A DNA stretch of 64,000 bases from Nansenia antarctica (lineage: Eukaryota; Chordata; Actinopteri; Argentiniformes; Microstomatidae): the NCBI GenBank assembly GCA_963989245.1, contig OZ022344.1, positions 66,978,063 through 67,042,062 on the forward strand. The letters are read 5' to 3'. Under the pieces are notes generated by a model. That model did no database searches. It saw only the letters and a program-made list of their open reading frames with translations, and was not told the origin of the DNA. Below are positions 17,066 to 29,163 of this stretch, one piece after another; position 1 is the first letter of the stretch, and each line of letters opens with the position of its first letter. Both the position numbers and the translations under genes were made by a program.

Positions 17066-17953
17066 ATGGAGGAACTTGCTGCCAAGCTACTCGAAGAAGG
17101 GATCCAAAAGAAAGTCATTAGTCCCGGTAAAGGAGAGCTAGCAACGTTTCCCGATGGCACCAAGGTAAATTCGTTGTTAATAGTATTGTATGGCTGCGTT
17201 GGATTCACATCTAAGATTATATACAGTTCAAATTAATTTAACCATCGCAGTTAGCTTTGGCTAACGTTAGGTTAGCTGTCATTTTTGTAACATTTCCTAG
17301 ATTTATCATGTTTACACAGTGTGTTTATGCTCTTGCATTTACTGTCTTAAACGCAGTCCTAACTGCGTTGTTTTGAACAGTGGTTGTCAAGCAACAAAGC
17401 TTTATTTAAGTTAAATTAGGATTTTCCTTCTTCAACATTTGATGGTTGTCCAGAGTAGGCGGTGCTTTTACGGGAGGGACATGTTTTTATTCCTGATGAT
17501 TGGTTGGAAAGGCTTTTTCCTCTCTCCTATTGGTTGATGCATATGTCCGTTAGCACTTTAGGATTGGCCCCACCTACCACCCTCTTGCATTGGTTGAAAT
17601 AGATATATATATTTCTTTTTCTGGCGTTATAATTGGACAGTATTGCATGATTGACGGTATTCCTATTAAATCAGCATGAATGTACGATTAATTTGTAGCT
17701 TCCTCCGGAGTCGACTCCTATCCGCTAACGTTTCAAGCGATGATAAAATGACTGAATCAATCTATTGTTTGAAAACGAGGTTTTTCTTTGGCTGATGACG
17801 AGCATTAATAACATAGCTATCAAGGCGTATTCTTATAGGTTCTTAGAGAAACTGTAAACAGGCCTACTGTCTTATCATGAAAACTAATCTGTAAGCCTTT
17901 CGCACAGCAAAAGCACAACCAGTTGAATTCAGGACACACACATTCTCTCTCTC

Positions 17954-18009
<56 letters not shown>

Positions 18010-18120
18010 TCTCTCACTCACACACACTCTCATTCTCTCTCTCTCTCTCTCTCTCACTCACACACACTCTCATTCTCTCTCTCTCTCTCACTCTCTCTCT
18101 CTCTCTCACTCACACATACT

Positions 18121-18158
<38 letters not shown>

Positions 18159-18426
18159 CACACACACACACACACTCACATACACACGTGTTATCAGAGA
18201 TGATCTATCCTCTCTCCAGTGGCCTATTCTACGTAGGGTGATTAACTCTGATCCAGGTTTAAATCAGATCCGGGCGCTAATTTCAGCTTGCGTTCGGTTC
18301 CATCAATGTGGCTCAAATAATTAGCTGCTTGGTTGCTATGCAACCAATCCTTCTGAGCATCCTCCACACGCACACACACACACACCCTGACCCTCACACA
18401 CCCTGTTTGGCATAACACCCCCTCTA

Positions 18427-18458
<32 letters not shown>

Positions 18459-18767
18459 TCAGGTGGTGTTCCACTACCGCTCCAGCCTGTGTGACGGCAC
18501 GGTGCTGGACGACTCCAGGACGATGGGGGGCCACAGCAAGCCCATGGAGCTCATCCTGGGCAAGAAGTTCAAGCTGGCGGTGTGGGAGACCGTGGTCACC
18601 ACCATGAGGGAGGGAGAGATCGCTGACTTCACCTGCGACGTCAGGGTAGGTAGCACCCGACTTGCATGATTGTTTGAAACCTGACGAAAATTGAGAAATG
18701 AACAGTTTTTTTTTTTTCTTCTCAAGGTTTCTTCTCATCTTCGACACACACACACGCAGACAGACAG

Positions 18768-18800
<33 letters not shown>

Positions 18801-20760
18801 TGCAGACAGACACACACACTCACACAGGGTTCGGGAGTCGTTGAGGAATTTATGGTGGTTTATCTGATGGGGTATTTGTTGTTTAATGTTTGCATAGCCA
18901 TTAGAATCCATCTACACACTTGACTTCACCATCAAAGCCCATCAAGTATAATAAACCAACAGTGAATGTTGAATGATACTCTCATTTGAATTGAATGTGT
19001 ATTCATCCAGGGAGACACACTGGGACCAAGGTCTCTTCTGCTGGTGTGCCCTGTTTACAATACAAACATGTTTACAAAACCACACCTTAAAAACACTCTT
19101 TCTCCCCCCCCCCTCCCTCTACCTCCCTTCTCTCTCTCTCTACCCCCTCCCTCCTTTCCCCCCCCTCCCTCTTCCTCCCTTCTCTCTCTCTACCCCCTCC
19201 CTCCTCCCCCCCCCCCTTCCCCTTCCTCCCTCTCTCCTCCACCCATCCCTCCCCCCCAGCACACGTCCCTGTACCCCCTGGTGTCCCAGTCCCTGAGGAA
19301 CATCAGTGCGGGTAAAGACCCCCTGGAGGGCCAGAGGCACTGCTGTGGCATCGCCCAGATCCACTCCCACCACTCCCTGGGCCACCCGGACCTGGACACC
19401 CTGCAGGCCAGCCCACAGCCCCTGGTCTTCACCCTGGAGATGCTGCAGGTAGGGGGGGAGTAGGGAGGGAGGTGAGGGGGGGGGGGGGGGGTGGTAGGTC
19501 TACGTCTGTCTCTCTCCTCTGTAGTAGTAGGGGTTAGAACTATTAATCCTGTGTATCTCTCCTCCAGGTTCTGGTTCTAACCGTGTGTATCTCAGGTTCT
19601 GGTTCTAAGCGTGTGTCTCCCCTCCAGGTTCTGGTTCTAACCGTGTGTGTCTCTCTCCTCTCCAGGTTCTGGTCCCTGGCTCGTTCAGACTGGACATCTG
19701 GGCGATGACGGACGAGGAGAAGCTGGAGGTGGTGCCCAAGATCCACGCCGAGGGCAACGCCCTGTACAAGAGAGGAGAGGTGAAGGAGGCGGCCGAGAAG
19801 TACCACAACAGCATCGCCTGTCTCAAGAACCTGCAGATGAAGGTAACAAGCGATGTCTATTTGTCTATATGCAGGGGTGCAAACTGGTGATGGCCCAAAA
19901 AGGTGACACTTAAAAAAAAAAAAGACAATTATCAATGAGCGGATAACATTTTTGTTGATGGGGGTGGGGGGGTAGCACTAGCGGTGGTCTCAGCAGCGGC
20001 CCTATCCTTAACACCCGCATAATTATGTTGAAAACAGGTTGCTTACTGTGACTGTGTCCTCCATACTGTCTAGAATTGTACCTAGCTGCATGAAGCTAAA
20101 AGTTATTTCAACAGCAGCGGAGTTTAGCAGACAGCAAGATTAGTTAGAATCCCCCCCCATCCCAAATATTTATTTTTGCAGATCTACACGTGGATTCATG
20201 TGGATGACCTATTTTGAAGTAAAAACTAGCTAATTTAGCAGAAAGGTGACAAGTTTGCACCCCTGTATATGTCTGTGTCTGTACCCGTGTCCAGGATTTC
20301 TCAAGCTGACGTCTTCTAGTCATCTAGTTTTGCGGAGTGATGGAGGAGAGATTGGCAGTGGAATTGAAAGTGAAAGATGAAATCCATGATGGCACTTTTC
20401 TTGTCCTCCCTCCTCACACACTCATGTCTTCCCCCCCCCTCCTTAATCTTTTGTTATTCAACTAAGAGTGTGAAAGGGGACTGTATCCTTTGTCTCATCA
20501 GACGTATGTAAAAAGTAAGACAAAAACACAGTCAGTAAAAAAAAAAAATCACAGCTGAGTGATTTCAGTGTTGTAACCCCGCCCCCCTTTCTTCCTGTCG
20601 TCCAATCAGGAGCGGCCGGGTGACGAGTGCTGGTTCAAGCTGGATCACATGATCACGCCGCTGCTGTTGAACTACTGCCAGTGTCAGCTGATGCAGGGAC
20701 AGTACTATGAGGTGCTGGACCACTGCACCTCTCTGCTCTTCAAATACGAAGGTGAGGCCA

Positions 20761-20825
<65 letters not shown>

Positions 20826-20893
20826 CTGCTCTTCAAATAAGGTGAAGCTGGATACAGAGCTTAGATAGGGATTGTTTCATCTGTACACACACA

Positions 20894-20958
<65 letters not shown>

Positions 20959-21178
20959 TTTGATTTGACATGGCAATAGCCATGCAAGGAAAACATGTCA
21001 TGTGAAAACATGTTGTGATTAAGTCATTGACCAACAACAACAACAAGCATATTGTCTATTTTACCAATTGAAGGTGAAAGAACTGAAAACAATGCATTGT
21101 GCAAGAGTGAAGGAGTGAAGGAGTGAAGTTATAACACGATAATCACGTTCACTAAACATTTGTTTTCCTTCCATCTCC

Positions 21179-21257
<79 letters not shown>

Positions 21258-21591
21258 CTTCCTCCCCTCTTACCCCACCCCCCCTCCCTCCCCTCCAGAC
21301 AACGTGAAGGCCTACTTCAAGCGAGCCAAGGCCCACGCGGCTGTGTGGAACGAGGCCGAGGCCAGGGCGGACTTCGCCAAGGCCGTGCAGCTGGACCCGT
21401 CCCTGGGCCCGTCGGTGGCCAAGGAGCTGAGGGCCCTGGAGGAGCGGATCAGAATCAAGGAGAAGGAGGAGAAGGGCCGCTACAAGAGTCTGTTCACCAA
21501 CAACGCCCCCCCCCAGGCCCCCGCCACAGCCACCACGGTCAGTCCTGTTACTACCTCCCACCCAGGCCCCTGCCAATGCCACCACGGTTAG
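17066..21591 (+). CDS. aip: AH receptor-interacting protein (FKBP-like/TPR co-chaperone)
   Basis: Cytosolic co-chaperone that links HSP90 to the aryl hydrocarbon receptor. Coding exons: 17066-17164, 18463-18645, 19260-19448, 19666-19842, 20610-20751 and 21299-21591 (1083 nt, 360 aa), all with GT/AG borders and frame kept. The FKBP-like domain is about residues 31-121 (VVFHYRSSLCDGTVLDDS; GKKFKLAVWETVVTTM). The TPR region follows (EGNALYKRGEVKEAAEKY; NYCQCQLMQGQYYEVLDHC; VKAYFKRAKAHAAVWNEAEA; AVQLDPS). Homology to mammalian AIP reaches about residue 329 (GRYKSLF), the human length being 330. The last 31 residues (330-360) run into a 49-bp minisatellite that supplies the present TAG stop at 21589-21591. 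Intron 3 holds tandem decoy copies of the exon 4 acceptor. The gene converges on cdk2ap2. Confidence 0.93.
17938..18180. repeat. (CT)n/CACACA compound repeat in aip intron 1
   Basis: Four tandem blocks of (CT)n followed by CACTCACACACACTCTCATT, forming a higher-order repeat of about 55-60 bp. Confidence 0.9.
19561..19668 (+). repeat. Tandem copies of the aip exon 4 acceptor region
   Basis: Three imperfect copies of CTCCAGGTTCTGGTTCTAAC (19562 and 19622 with CTCCAG, 19591 with CTCAG) precede the true exon 4 boundary CTCTCCAG|GTTCTGGTCCCT at 19665/19666. The upstream copies would shift the frame (97 and 38 nt upstream), so they are decoys. Confidence 0.8.
20763..20957. repeat. Two (CA)n microsatellites in aip intron 5
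   Basis: Tracts at 20763-20822 and 20885-20957, the first only 12 bp after the exon 5 donor. Between them is a copy of CTGCTCTTCAAATA, which repeats the 3' end of exon 5 (20735-20748), so part of the exon-intron junction was duplicated around the microsatellite. Confidence 0.9.
21180..21255. repeat. (CT)n before the aip exon 6 acceptor
   Basis: Pure CT tract that continues as C/T-rich sequence into the acceptor of exon 6. Confidence 0.95.
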
Positions 21592-22322
21592 TCCTGTTAC
21601 TACCTCCCACCCAGGCCCCTGCCAATGCCACCACGGTTAGTCCTGTTACTACCCCCCACCCAGGCCCCTGCCAATGCCACCACGGTTAGTCCTGTTACTA
21701 CCCCCCACCCAGGCCCCTGCCAATGCCACCACGGTTAGTCCTGTTACTACCTCCCACCCAGGCCCCTGCCAATGCCACCACGGTCAGTCCTGTTACTACC
21801 CCCCACCCAGGCCCCCGCCACAGCCACCACGGTTAGTCCTGTTACTACCTCCCACCCAGGCCCCTGCCAATGCCACCACGGTTAGTCCTGTTACTACCTC
21901 CCACCCAGGCCCCTGCCAATGCCACCACGGTTAGTCCTGTTACTACCCCCCACCCAGGCCCCTGCCAATGCCACCACGGTTAGTCCTGTTACTACCCCCC
22001 AACTCCCCCCCCAGGCCCCTGCCAATGCCACCACGGTTAGTCCTGTTACTACCTCCCACCCAGGCCCCTGCCAATGCCACCACGGTTAGTCCTGTTACTA
22101 CCTCCCACCCAGGCCCCTGCCAATGCCACCACGGTTAGTCCTGTTACTACCTCCCACCCAGGCCCCTGCCAATGCCACCACGGTTAGTCCTGTTACTACC
22201 CCCCACCCAGGCCCCTGCCAATGCCACCATTCTTAGTCCTGTTACTACCCCCCAACCCCCCCCAGGCCCCTCTTACTGTCCCCCCCAGGCCCCCGACCAC
22301 AGCCACTACTGTCAGTCCGTAA
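21514..22322 (+). repeat. 49-bp minisatellite overrunning the aip 3' coding end
   Basis: About 15-16 tandem units, period 49 bp. Each has a 21-bp GCC-rich part (seven codons, APANATT or APATATT) and a 28-bp part starting GTTAGT or GTCAGT and ending TTACTACCTCCCACCCAG. The first unit is in the aip reading frame and encodes ATATTVSP. The last unit contains GTCAGTCCGTAA, so its TAA (22320-22322) looks like the displaced original stop. Because 49 is not a multiple of 3, the frame now ends at TAG in the next unit (21589-21591). Confidence 0.9.
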
Positions 22323-22662
22323 ACGTGAGGAGATGCAGTCTAACTTAACTTGGTCAAAACGTATAAAATGTCCGTTGTTAAAAATGTCATACGCTGTTTT
22401 CTTCCTTTCAGGGTTAAAACTAGACGATGTGACTTTCTATGAAAAACAAGAGAAGATTGTGGACACATTGCTGACACACGTGTAGTTTTATCCACACACC
22501 AAAGCCATACCCACTTTCCCTGAAAAGCCTTTCTCTCGCGCACACACACACACACACCACTGATACCTCAGCAAAAGAAAAAACATTATTTTCATAACAC
22601 ACATCATCTTTTCAATTCACTGTCTTAGAATGACTTCACACACACTTTCAAACACACGCACA

Positions 22663-22707
<45 letters not shown>

Positions 22708-22872
22708 AGCACAGGAATGAGCGTCAACCCCCTCACCCCTGGCTGGCCGGACTGACGAGCCGATTCTTCTCAGAGACAATCATCATCCAGCAGCATGATA
22801 CGTTATTATATGTCTGTATGTATGTATGGACACCAGTGTAGTACCCACCACTTACCCTACACACACACACAC

Positions 22873-23017
22873 CAGGGGAGGCTGGTGGAGGGAGACGTCG
22901 GAGGACGGGCTCATTGTAACGCACGGGACGGAATAAGGAATGGTATCAAAAACGCACGGCCGTTCCGCACGTTACAATAAGCCCGTCCTCCGATGTCTAC
23001 CTCCGCCAGCCTCCCCC
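22873..23017. mobile_element. MITE family A, complete copy
   Basis: CAGGGGAGGCTGGTGGAGG at the left and CCTCCGCCAGCCTCCCCCG at the right are inverted repeats. The subterminal parts (ACGGGCTCATTGTAACGCAC against CGTTACAATAAGCCCGTC) also pair, so almost the whole element is palindromic. Confidence 0.85.
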
Positions 23018-23286
23018 GACCCACACAACCACGGCCCTCGTTCATGTCCTCCATTCTACGTGCTATATATCTACAGTCGCTATATTATTACTCCCTGCGT
23101 GTATGATCTATATTATCACTGTTATTATTATTGTTATTGTTATTATTATTATTACTGTATTACATTTCATTTCTAAAACTGTGTTTATTGTCATTATATT
23201 TTGATCTCTTAATCTGTTATGTTCTGATGCGTATGCCCTGAAACACTTCTTCCCTTCTTCACCAGCCTTGTTGTTGAGTGGAGGGC

Positions 23287-23459
23287 TGGGGGGTATTCCA
23301 TCAACGTCACTAAAGGAAAATCCAGGCTTATTTTTTATATGTCTCGTGAGACTTTCTAAATATTAGATTTTTGATATTAGATTTTTTTTTGTAAATCTCA
23401 CAGGGTTTATCAAAATGAGCCTGGATTGTCCTTTAGCGACATTGATGAAATACCCCCCT
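23287..23459. mobile_element. MITE family B, complete copy
   Basis: Termini GGGGGGTATTCCATCAACGT and TTGATGAAATACCCCCCTG, with inner arms CTAAAGGAAAATCCAGGCTT and GCCTGGATTGTCCTTTAGCG: a palindromic element of about 170 bp. Confidence 0.8.
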
Positions 23460-23593
23460 GCTCTGTGTGGAAAGCAGTAAAGAGTTGGGTGTGTTGACAC
23501 TTGTTGGATGACTCGTCGTGGGGATGGCAGCCACGACGCGGCCCAGTCCCATTTCTGCCCCTAGTGCCTCGTCTTTAATGTACGCAAATCCGG

Positions 23594-23736
23594 ATGGGGG
23601 GGGGGGGGTGGAGGTAGAAACCAGAGGACAGGCTCATTGTAATGCGTGGGACGGGACGAGGAATGGCATCTTAACACTCCCTTCCACAACAATGAGCCCC
23701 GTCCTCCGATTTCTACCTCCGCCAGCCTCCCCTGGT
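23594..23736. mobile_element. MITE family A copy
   Basis: Left arm GGTGGAGGTAGAAACCAGAG and right arm TTTCTACCTCCGCCAGCCTC. The left terminus is obscured by a poly-G run (about 23595-23608). Confidence 0.75.
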
Positions 23737-23945
23737 GTGGATAAGACAGGATTAGGATAGGTGACAGCAACACCGTGTAGCCTGTTGGAGCAGCCGCCAT
23801 GTTGCTTGTCACTTGTCCGGTCCCTTAGGGAACAAGGGTCTCTAGGGAATGAGATGTAGTTCAGGGGCTCACTAGACGCAGGTGACGAGGACAAGAGAAG
23901 AAGCCTCTTCTTACACAGGACCCATATCTGTAGGTTTCCACCAAA

Positions 23946-24043
23946 AGAGGCTGGTGGAGGTAGAAATCAGGGGGGATGCATTGTAACGCAATGAGGAATG
24001 GTAGCTCGCCCTCAGATGTCCATCTCCACCGGCCTCCCCTGGT
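23946..24043. mobile_element. MITE family A, shortened copy
   Basis: AGAGGCTGGTGGAGGTAGAA at the left and CATCTCCACCGGCCTCCCC at the right, with a shortened centre. Confidence 0.7.
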
Positions 24044-24252
24044 TTGCATACCACGGCCCAGTTGTTCCAAACTTCTAATCTGGATCAGAAGGATCCAGAT
24101 TATTTTTTGGTATCCAGGATCAGATCTGAGTCGTGTAGTGGAAATCAGCCAGATAGATCTGATCCAGGATAGCAAAAAAATGGCCTATGGAGCGAGGCTT
24201 GCTCTGGGGCTTCTATGATACGTCAACGCCAGGCCGTTCCTGTACTCTCCTC

Positions 24253-24347
24253 GGGGGTGATTCCATTAATGTCTCAAAAAAAAATCTAGGCTTATTTTTT
24301 GATAAGCCTGGATTTTTCCGTTAGCGGCGTTGATGGAATACTCCCCT
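24253..24347. mobile_element. MITE family B, short copy
   Basis: GGGGGTGATTCCATTAATGT and TTGATGGAATACTCCCC termini around CTAGGCTTATTTTTTGATAA: a 95-bp palindromic copy. Confidence 0.75.
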
Positions 24348-24515
24348 GGTCGTCTCTTGCTGTTGAGTTGTTACGGAGAAGCCAAATAAAGAAGTGTTGA
24401 GGGTCAGGTGTGTTGTGTTGTTTTTACTTGCAGATTTCACAAACAGATTTTACACACAAAGAAATCACACCGTAGTTGTTGTTTTTTTCGATTCAAAAAC
24501 TTTTTCTATCATTAT

Positions 24516-24521
24516 TTTATT
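24516..24521 (-). terminator. Candidate polyadenylation signal of cdk2ap2
   Basis: AATAAA on the minus strand about 800 bp beyond the cdk2ap2 stop. The aip signal on the + strand is at 24385-24390, so the two convergent 3' ends would be only about 130 bp apart. The presumed 3' UTR (24522-25318) contains poly-G/GA-rich tracts on the + strand. Confidence 0.5.
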
Positions 24522-25318
24522 CAGATTTAAGTACAGAACTGCAAAAAGTGGGTTTACAAAATTGCCATACTAACATGAGGTGTGTGTGTGTGTCGGGGGG
24601 AGGTATTAGTTCAATTAACTAGGAGGTGACAAAAAGAGGCTGAGCTATTTGACATTTGAAAGCAGAATGGGATGGGGGGAGAGTGGGTTGAGCGGGGTGG
24701 GGGGGCAGTTGAGTGTGGGGGGAGAGTGGATTTTGTGTGGGGGGGAGGAGGAGAAGCAGGGGTGTATTCAAGATGCTTGATGTGTTCGTGGAGCGCCCTG
24801 CAGAGTGAGCGAGGGCGAGCTGGTCCTTTGGTAACCGAGGGTGGCAGAATAGCAGCTGAGATTGAGGTTCTGAGTACCAACCTCACAAGAGTTTATTGAC
24901 TATGACATCATGAGGCTTCATTACCAGAAACCCCCCATCCTCCCTGCAAGTTCTCTTCCATTATTATCGGCTTACAAACACCCCCCTGTTGCATCATAAT
25001 AGCCATCTGATTGGCTCCCAGAGGGTTCCACCTGAGTCACCCATGAGCAAACGAGTTTTTCAGATGCTTAGCAAACATTTTCTCAACAGATTTTCTCCCA
25101 GTTAAATTGTTGTAAATTGTATGCATTTTGAATAGACCCCCTCCCGTATGAGGGACTGTATGGAAGTGAGGAGGGGAAGGAACAGTTGTGGGGGGGGGGG
25201 GTGTTGCTCTGGGTGAGGACAGAAGAGGCGAGAGGCTGTGACACCTACACATAGGGAGAGGGGGAGAAAGAGGGAGAGAGAGAGAGAGAGAGAGGGATGA
25301 CAGGATCCACAGGAGGGG

Positions 25319-28300
25319 TTATGTGCGAGCGCTTCTCTCAGTCTCGGCCAAACACTCCCTGACCAGGGCCCTGGCATGGATGATACCTACAGAAGAGAGA
25401 GAGAGAGAAGGAGAGGGAGAGAGAAGAACGACAGGAAAACAAAGACAATGTATTAACACCTCCATAAAACACATTGTTTCTGCATCACTATATAGTGGAT
25501 ACTCCCCCCAAGAGATTCACATGCATGTATTTCAAGGGAAAACAAAAAACTGGAGAAGTACAGTATGTTTTAAATTCTGACATCGGTATGCAACGCGTCT
25601 ACCTGATTGATCCAGGTTCAACACCTGTTGACCAGTCAAGGTGAGTGAGGGCAGAGCAAGATGGCCGCCGTGTGAGAGAGAGCATGCTTTAGGAGTGTTT
25701 GAATACAAGCAGCCATGCATTCTCTATGGGACTACCTTCCTTATCAGATCAGTTGAGAAGTCTATAGTAAGGCATCGGGGCAGCACAAATGCCCTCCCTG
25801 GGATTAACCTCTCGTATCAAACGGCTGTACGACTGACGAACCCTGACCACCTCTCACCAGGAACACTACCCTCCACCAAGCAACAGACTGGTGAGCAAGG
25901 CCTGTGTCCTCGACAGTCCTATGGACACAGAGTAGCCAGAGCATCATCCTCTATAATACAGTCCTATGGACACAGAGTAGCCAGATAGCATCATCCTCTA
26001 TAATACAGTCCTATGGACTCAGAGTAGCCAGATAGCATCATCCTCTATACAGTCCTATGGACACAGAGTAGCCAGATAGCATCATCCTCTATACAGTCCT
26101 ATGGACACAGAGTAGCCAGATAGCATCATCCTCTATACCAGAGGTTCCCAAAGTGGGTGCCGCAGCACCTGTCCGGGGGTGCCGCCAAATCTGCTCGTAA
26201 AAAAAAAAAAAAAGTATAATATAAAATTATAATAATAATACATTAATAAACGTTTGTTTATTACATGTGCAATGGAGTTCATAAGCAAATAAAAGATATA
26301 TTTCTCAGATTTGAAAGATATTAATTTACTAACTAGGCCTACTAGTTACTAACTAACTACTCCTCACTGAAGTCTTGGACCAAGCGGTGAAAATTGTTAA
26401 TTATGTCAAATCACGCCCGCTGAAGTCACGTCTGTTCAGCACATTGTGCAATGAGATGGGGTCCGAGCATGAGGGGCTCTTATTACACACAGAGGTCCGC
26501 TGGCTGTCGCGGGGCAAGGTATTATCCCGTGTCTATGAGCTCCGAGATGAACTGATCACTTTTGTCAGTGAGCACGACTTGCCATACAAAGAACAATTGG
26601 AAGATGAATCGTGGTGGATTAAGCTTGCTTATCTGGCAGATATTTTTAGCCACCTTAATGACCTCAACATAAAAATGCAAGGGAAGGCTGAGAATATCCT
26701 GACAGCGACAGACAAACTGAACGGATTCCGATCCAAATTAATTTAATTAATTTAATTTTGCCATTTAGCAGACGCTTTTATCCAAAGCGACTTACAATTA
26801 CGAATTACAGGGACATTCCCCCTGGAGTAACTGAGGGCTAAGTGCCTTACCCAAGGGCACACTAGTAGTGGTGTGGCTTCAGGCGGGATTTGAACTCACA
26901 ACCTTCGGATCACAAGTCCAACTCACTATCCACTAGACCACTACTACCCCAAATTGAGACGGTGGCAATTGGGGTGGCCAAGAAAAACATTGAAATGTTT
27001 ACGTTGACGGCCAATGACGCAGCACACAAGTCAGCGTCTTTCTTGAATCTGATCGCTGCGCACCTCCGTATGCTGGAGGAGAGATTTGAGTCCTATTTCC
27101 CTCCAATGAACGAAGACTTCGACTGGCTCCGGGATCCGTTCAACCCCCTCTCATCAGCATCAGCCGCTAGTTTGAGCAGCAAAGCTCCAGATGAACTGGC
27201 AGAGCTCATTATGGACCGCACACTGAAGCTCAAACATGGTGAGCTAGGTTTGGATAGGTTTTGGCTGCTTGTGGGACATGAATATCCATCTCTCTCAGAG
27301 AGCGCCATCAATGTGCTTTTACCCTTCCCAACCTCCTACTTGTGCGAGCTGGCTTTTTCTTCTCGTCAAGAACAAGACACGCACGCGTCTGTCAGTGGAA
27401 CAGGACCTGCGTGTCGCGCTGTCCACTATCTCTCCCCGCATAAAGAGACTCTGCTCCCAAAAGCAGGCGCATGTGTCCCACTAATGCGCACAACATATTT
27501 CTTTGCTTTGTTTCTCTCAATTTTTACAATTCTGTCATGATTATTATTGTTAAATTATTATAGTTGTGAGTTACCCGTTTGGTTCAGATGTGAAATAATA
27601 ATCTCAGAATGAGCATTGAAATGAGAATTACATTTTAAGGCATTATTTTAAGCCCCCCAAAAAAGCATTGTTCCATTGATTGATTATACAGGCCTTTGAT
27701 ATTTTATTTGTGTGAAGAATTCCCTCTGAGTCTCCTCCCATATTGTACAATCCTTGAGGGCCACAATTTTATTTAATTTAGCGATAGTTTGACTGACCTA
27801 TGCATTCTTACCCATCCATTACAGTTCATTTATGACTTTTATTATCTTGTTAAAATTCATTGGGGCAATACTTATGTATTATATATAAACACACATTTTC
27901 AAACCAATTCATCGTGTATTGTTTTTAGTTTAAGCTCCGAGGTATTTTTAAAATCTTCGTAGAGTTGGGGTGCCTTGGAGAAGGGGGAAAGCTTCAGGGG
28001 TGCCTTGGTTAAAAAAAGTTTGGGAACCTCTGCTCTATACAGTCCTATGGACACAGAGTAGCCAGATAGCATCATCCTCTATACAGTCCTATGGACACAG
28101 AGTAGCCAGATAGCATCATCCTCTATACCAGGGGTGCCCGATCGACCGGTCGATCGCAAAGGTAGTATGGGTAGATCGCATTGAACAACAACAACAACAA
28201 CAAAAAAACGAAAACGAAAAAGTTCGCCTATCATCCATCCTCACTATGGCTTTTGCCACTTGATTGACGTACAGGTAAGCCAGTCTGAGATCTGATCTTT

Positions 28301-28941
28301 TCACCTACACCTAACACACGGTTCACCACGCATGCGCAGTCAACAGCACCAACTACAAAATACAAAATACCGGCGAGACTAATTACCTAGTTAGCCTTCC
28401 AATTTCTACTATTTACTATATAATACTAAATAAAGGCTATACAAATGAGTGGGGAAGCTGGACCAAGTAAGAAACCAATAACGTATAACTTCCATCCAGA
28501 ATGGGAGGAGGACTTTTTTACACGATGTGATATTGGAAATGCGTCTGTCTGATCAGCAAATCTATGATGGCTATTTCGAAGAAGGGAAATGTGGCAAAAG
28601 AGCGAAAACGTACGGCTGCAACGATAGCTTCTTATCGCGTCAGTCACGTTCTTGTTAAACACAAGAAGTCATTCAAAGACGGCGAAATTGTGAAAAAAGT
28701 TTCTCGAGGCTGCAGATTGCCTTTTCGATGACACCTTGCAACCAGCTCCTACAGCCCTGACTATTAGAAACTAGCTGCCTCCTCCCAGTGCCAGGTCTCC
28801 CACTAAGGTAGAGAAATGCATTTATTTCCTCCTTTCAAACTAGGGAACTACCTGCTTTGTATCTGGTTTACTTTTCTGTTTGTTGGATCAGTAGTTGGCT
28901 ATGGTACTGCAGACTGGCTGTCAGTGTGTGAGTGAGAGAAA

Positions 28942-29036
<95 letters not shown>

Positions 29037-29112
29037 TGAGAGAGAGAGAGCGGGAGAGAGAGGGGGAGAGAGAGGGAGGGTTTGTGCTATGGCTCCCTAT
29101 GCAGACTGGCAA

Positions 29113-29163
<51 letters not shown>

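Larger units (their letters stand above)
22323..24390 (+). other. aip 3' flank/3' UTR packed with MITEs
   Basis: No coding sequence is visible. It contains CA repeats (22540-22560, 22655-22700), three family A MITEs and two family B MITEs. AATAAA at 24385-24390 is the best aip polyadenylation candidate before the opposing cdk2ap2 3' end. If it is used, the aip 3' UTR would be about 2.8 kb. Confidence 0.45.
26139..28032. mobile_element. Defective hAT transposon 1 (1.9 kb)
   Basis: Termini CAGAGGTTCCCAAAGTGG and AGTTTGGGAACCTCTG are inverted repeats, and the element is flanked by CTCTATAC on both sides (26131-26138 and 28033-28040). The interior holds a C-terminal transposase remnant and a nested SINE. 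The N-terminal part of the transposase, including any BED finger, is absent, so the element cannot be autonomous. Its protein similarity is to the vertebrate ZBED5/FAM200/SCAND3 group of domesticated hAT proteins. Confidence 0.92.

Noticed and set aside
21514..22322. CRISPR-like array of regular repeats
   Set aside because: Units are directly tandem without unique spacers, in a vertebrate gene; it is a minisatellite.
25911..26138. Possible CRISPR-like or satellite gene array
   Set aside because: A 44-bp contiguous tandem repeat without spacers, intronic in cdk2ap2.
26740..26950. tRNA gene on the minus strand
   Set aside because: The A and B boxes belong to a SINE head: no proper cloverleaf ends, a V-SINE core follows, and it has its own target duplication.
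26375..27540. Host gene of the ZBED/FAM200 type
   Set aside because: Lies inside an element with hAT ends and target duplication, lacks the N-terminal half, is frameshifted and is split by a SINE.
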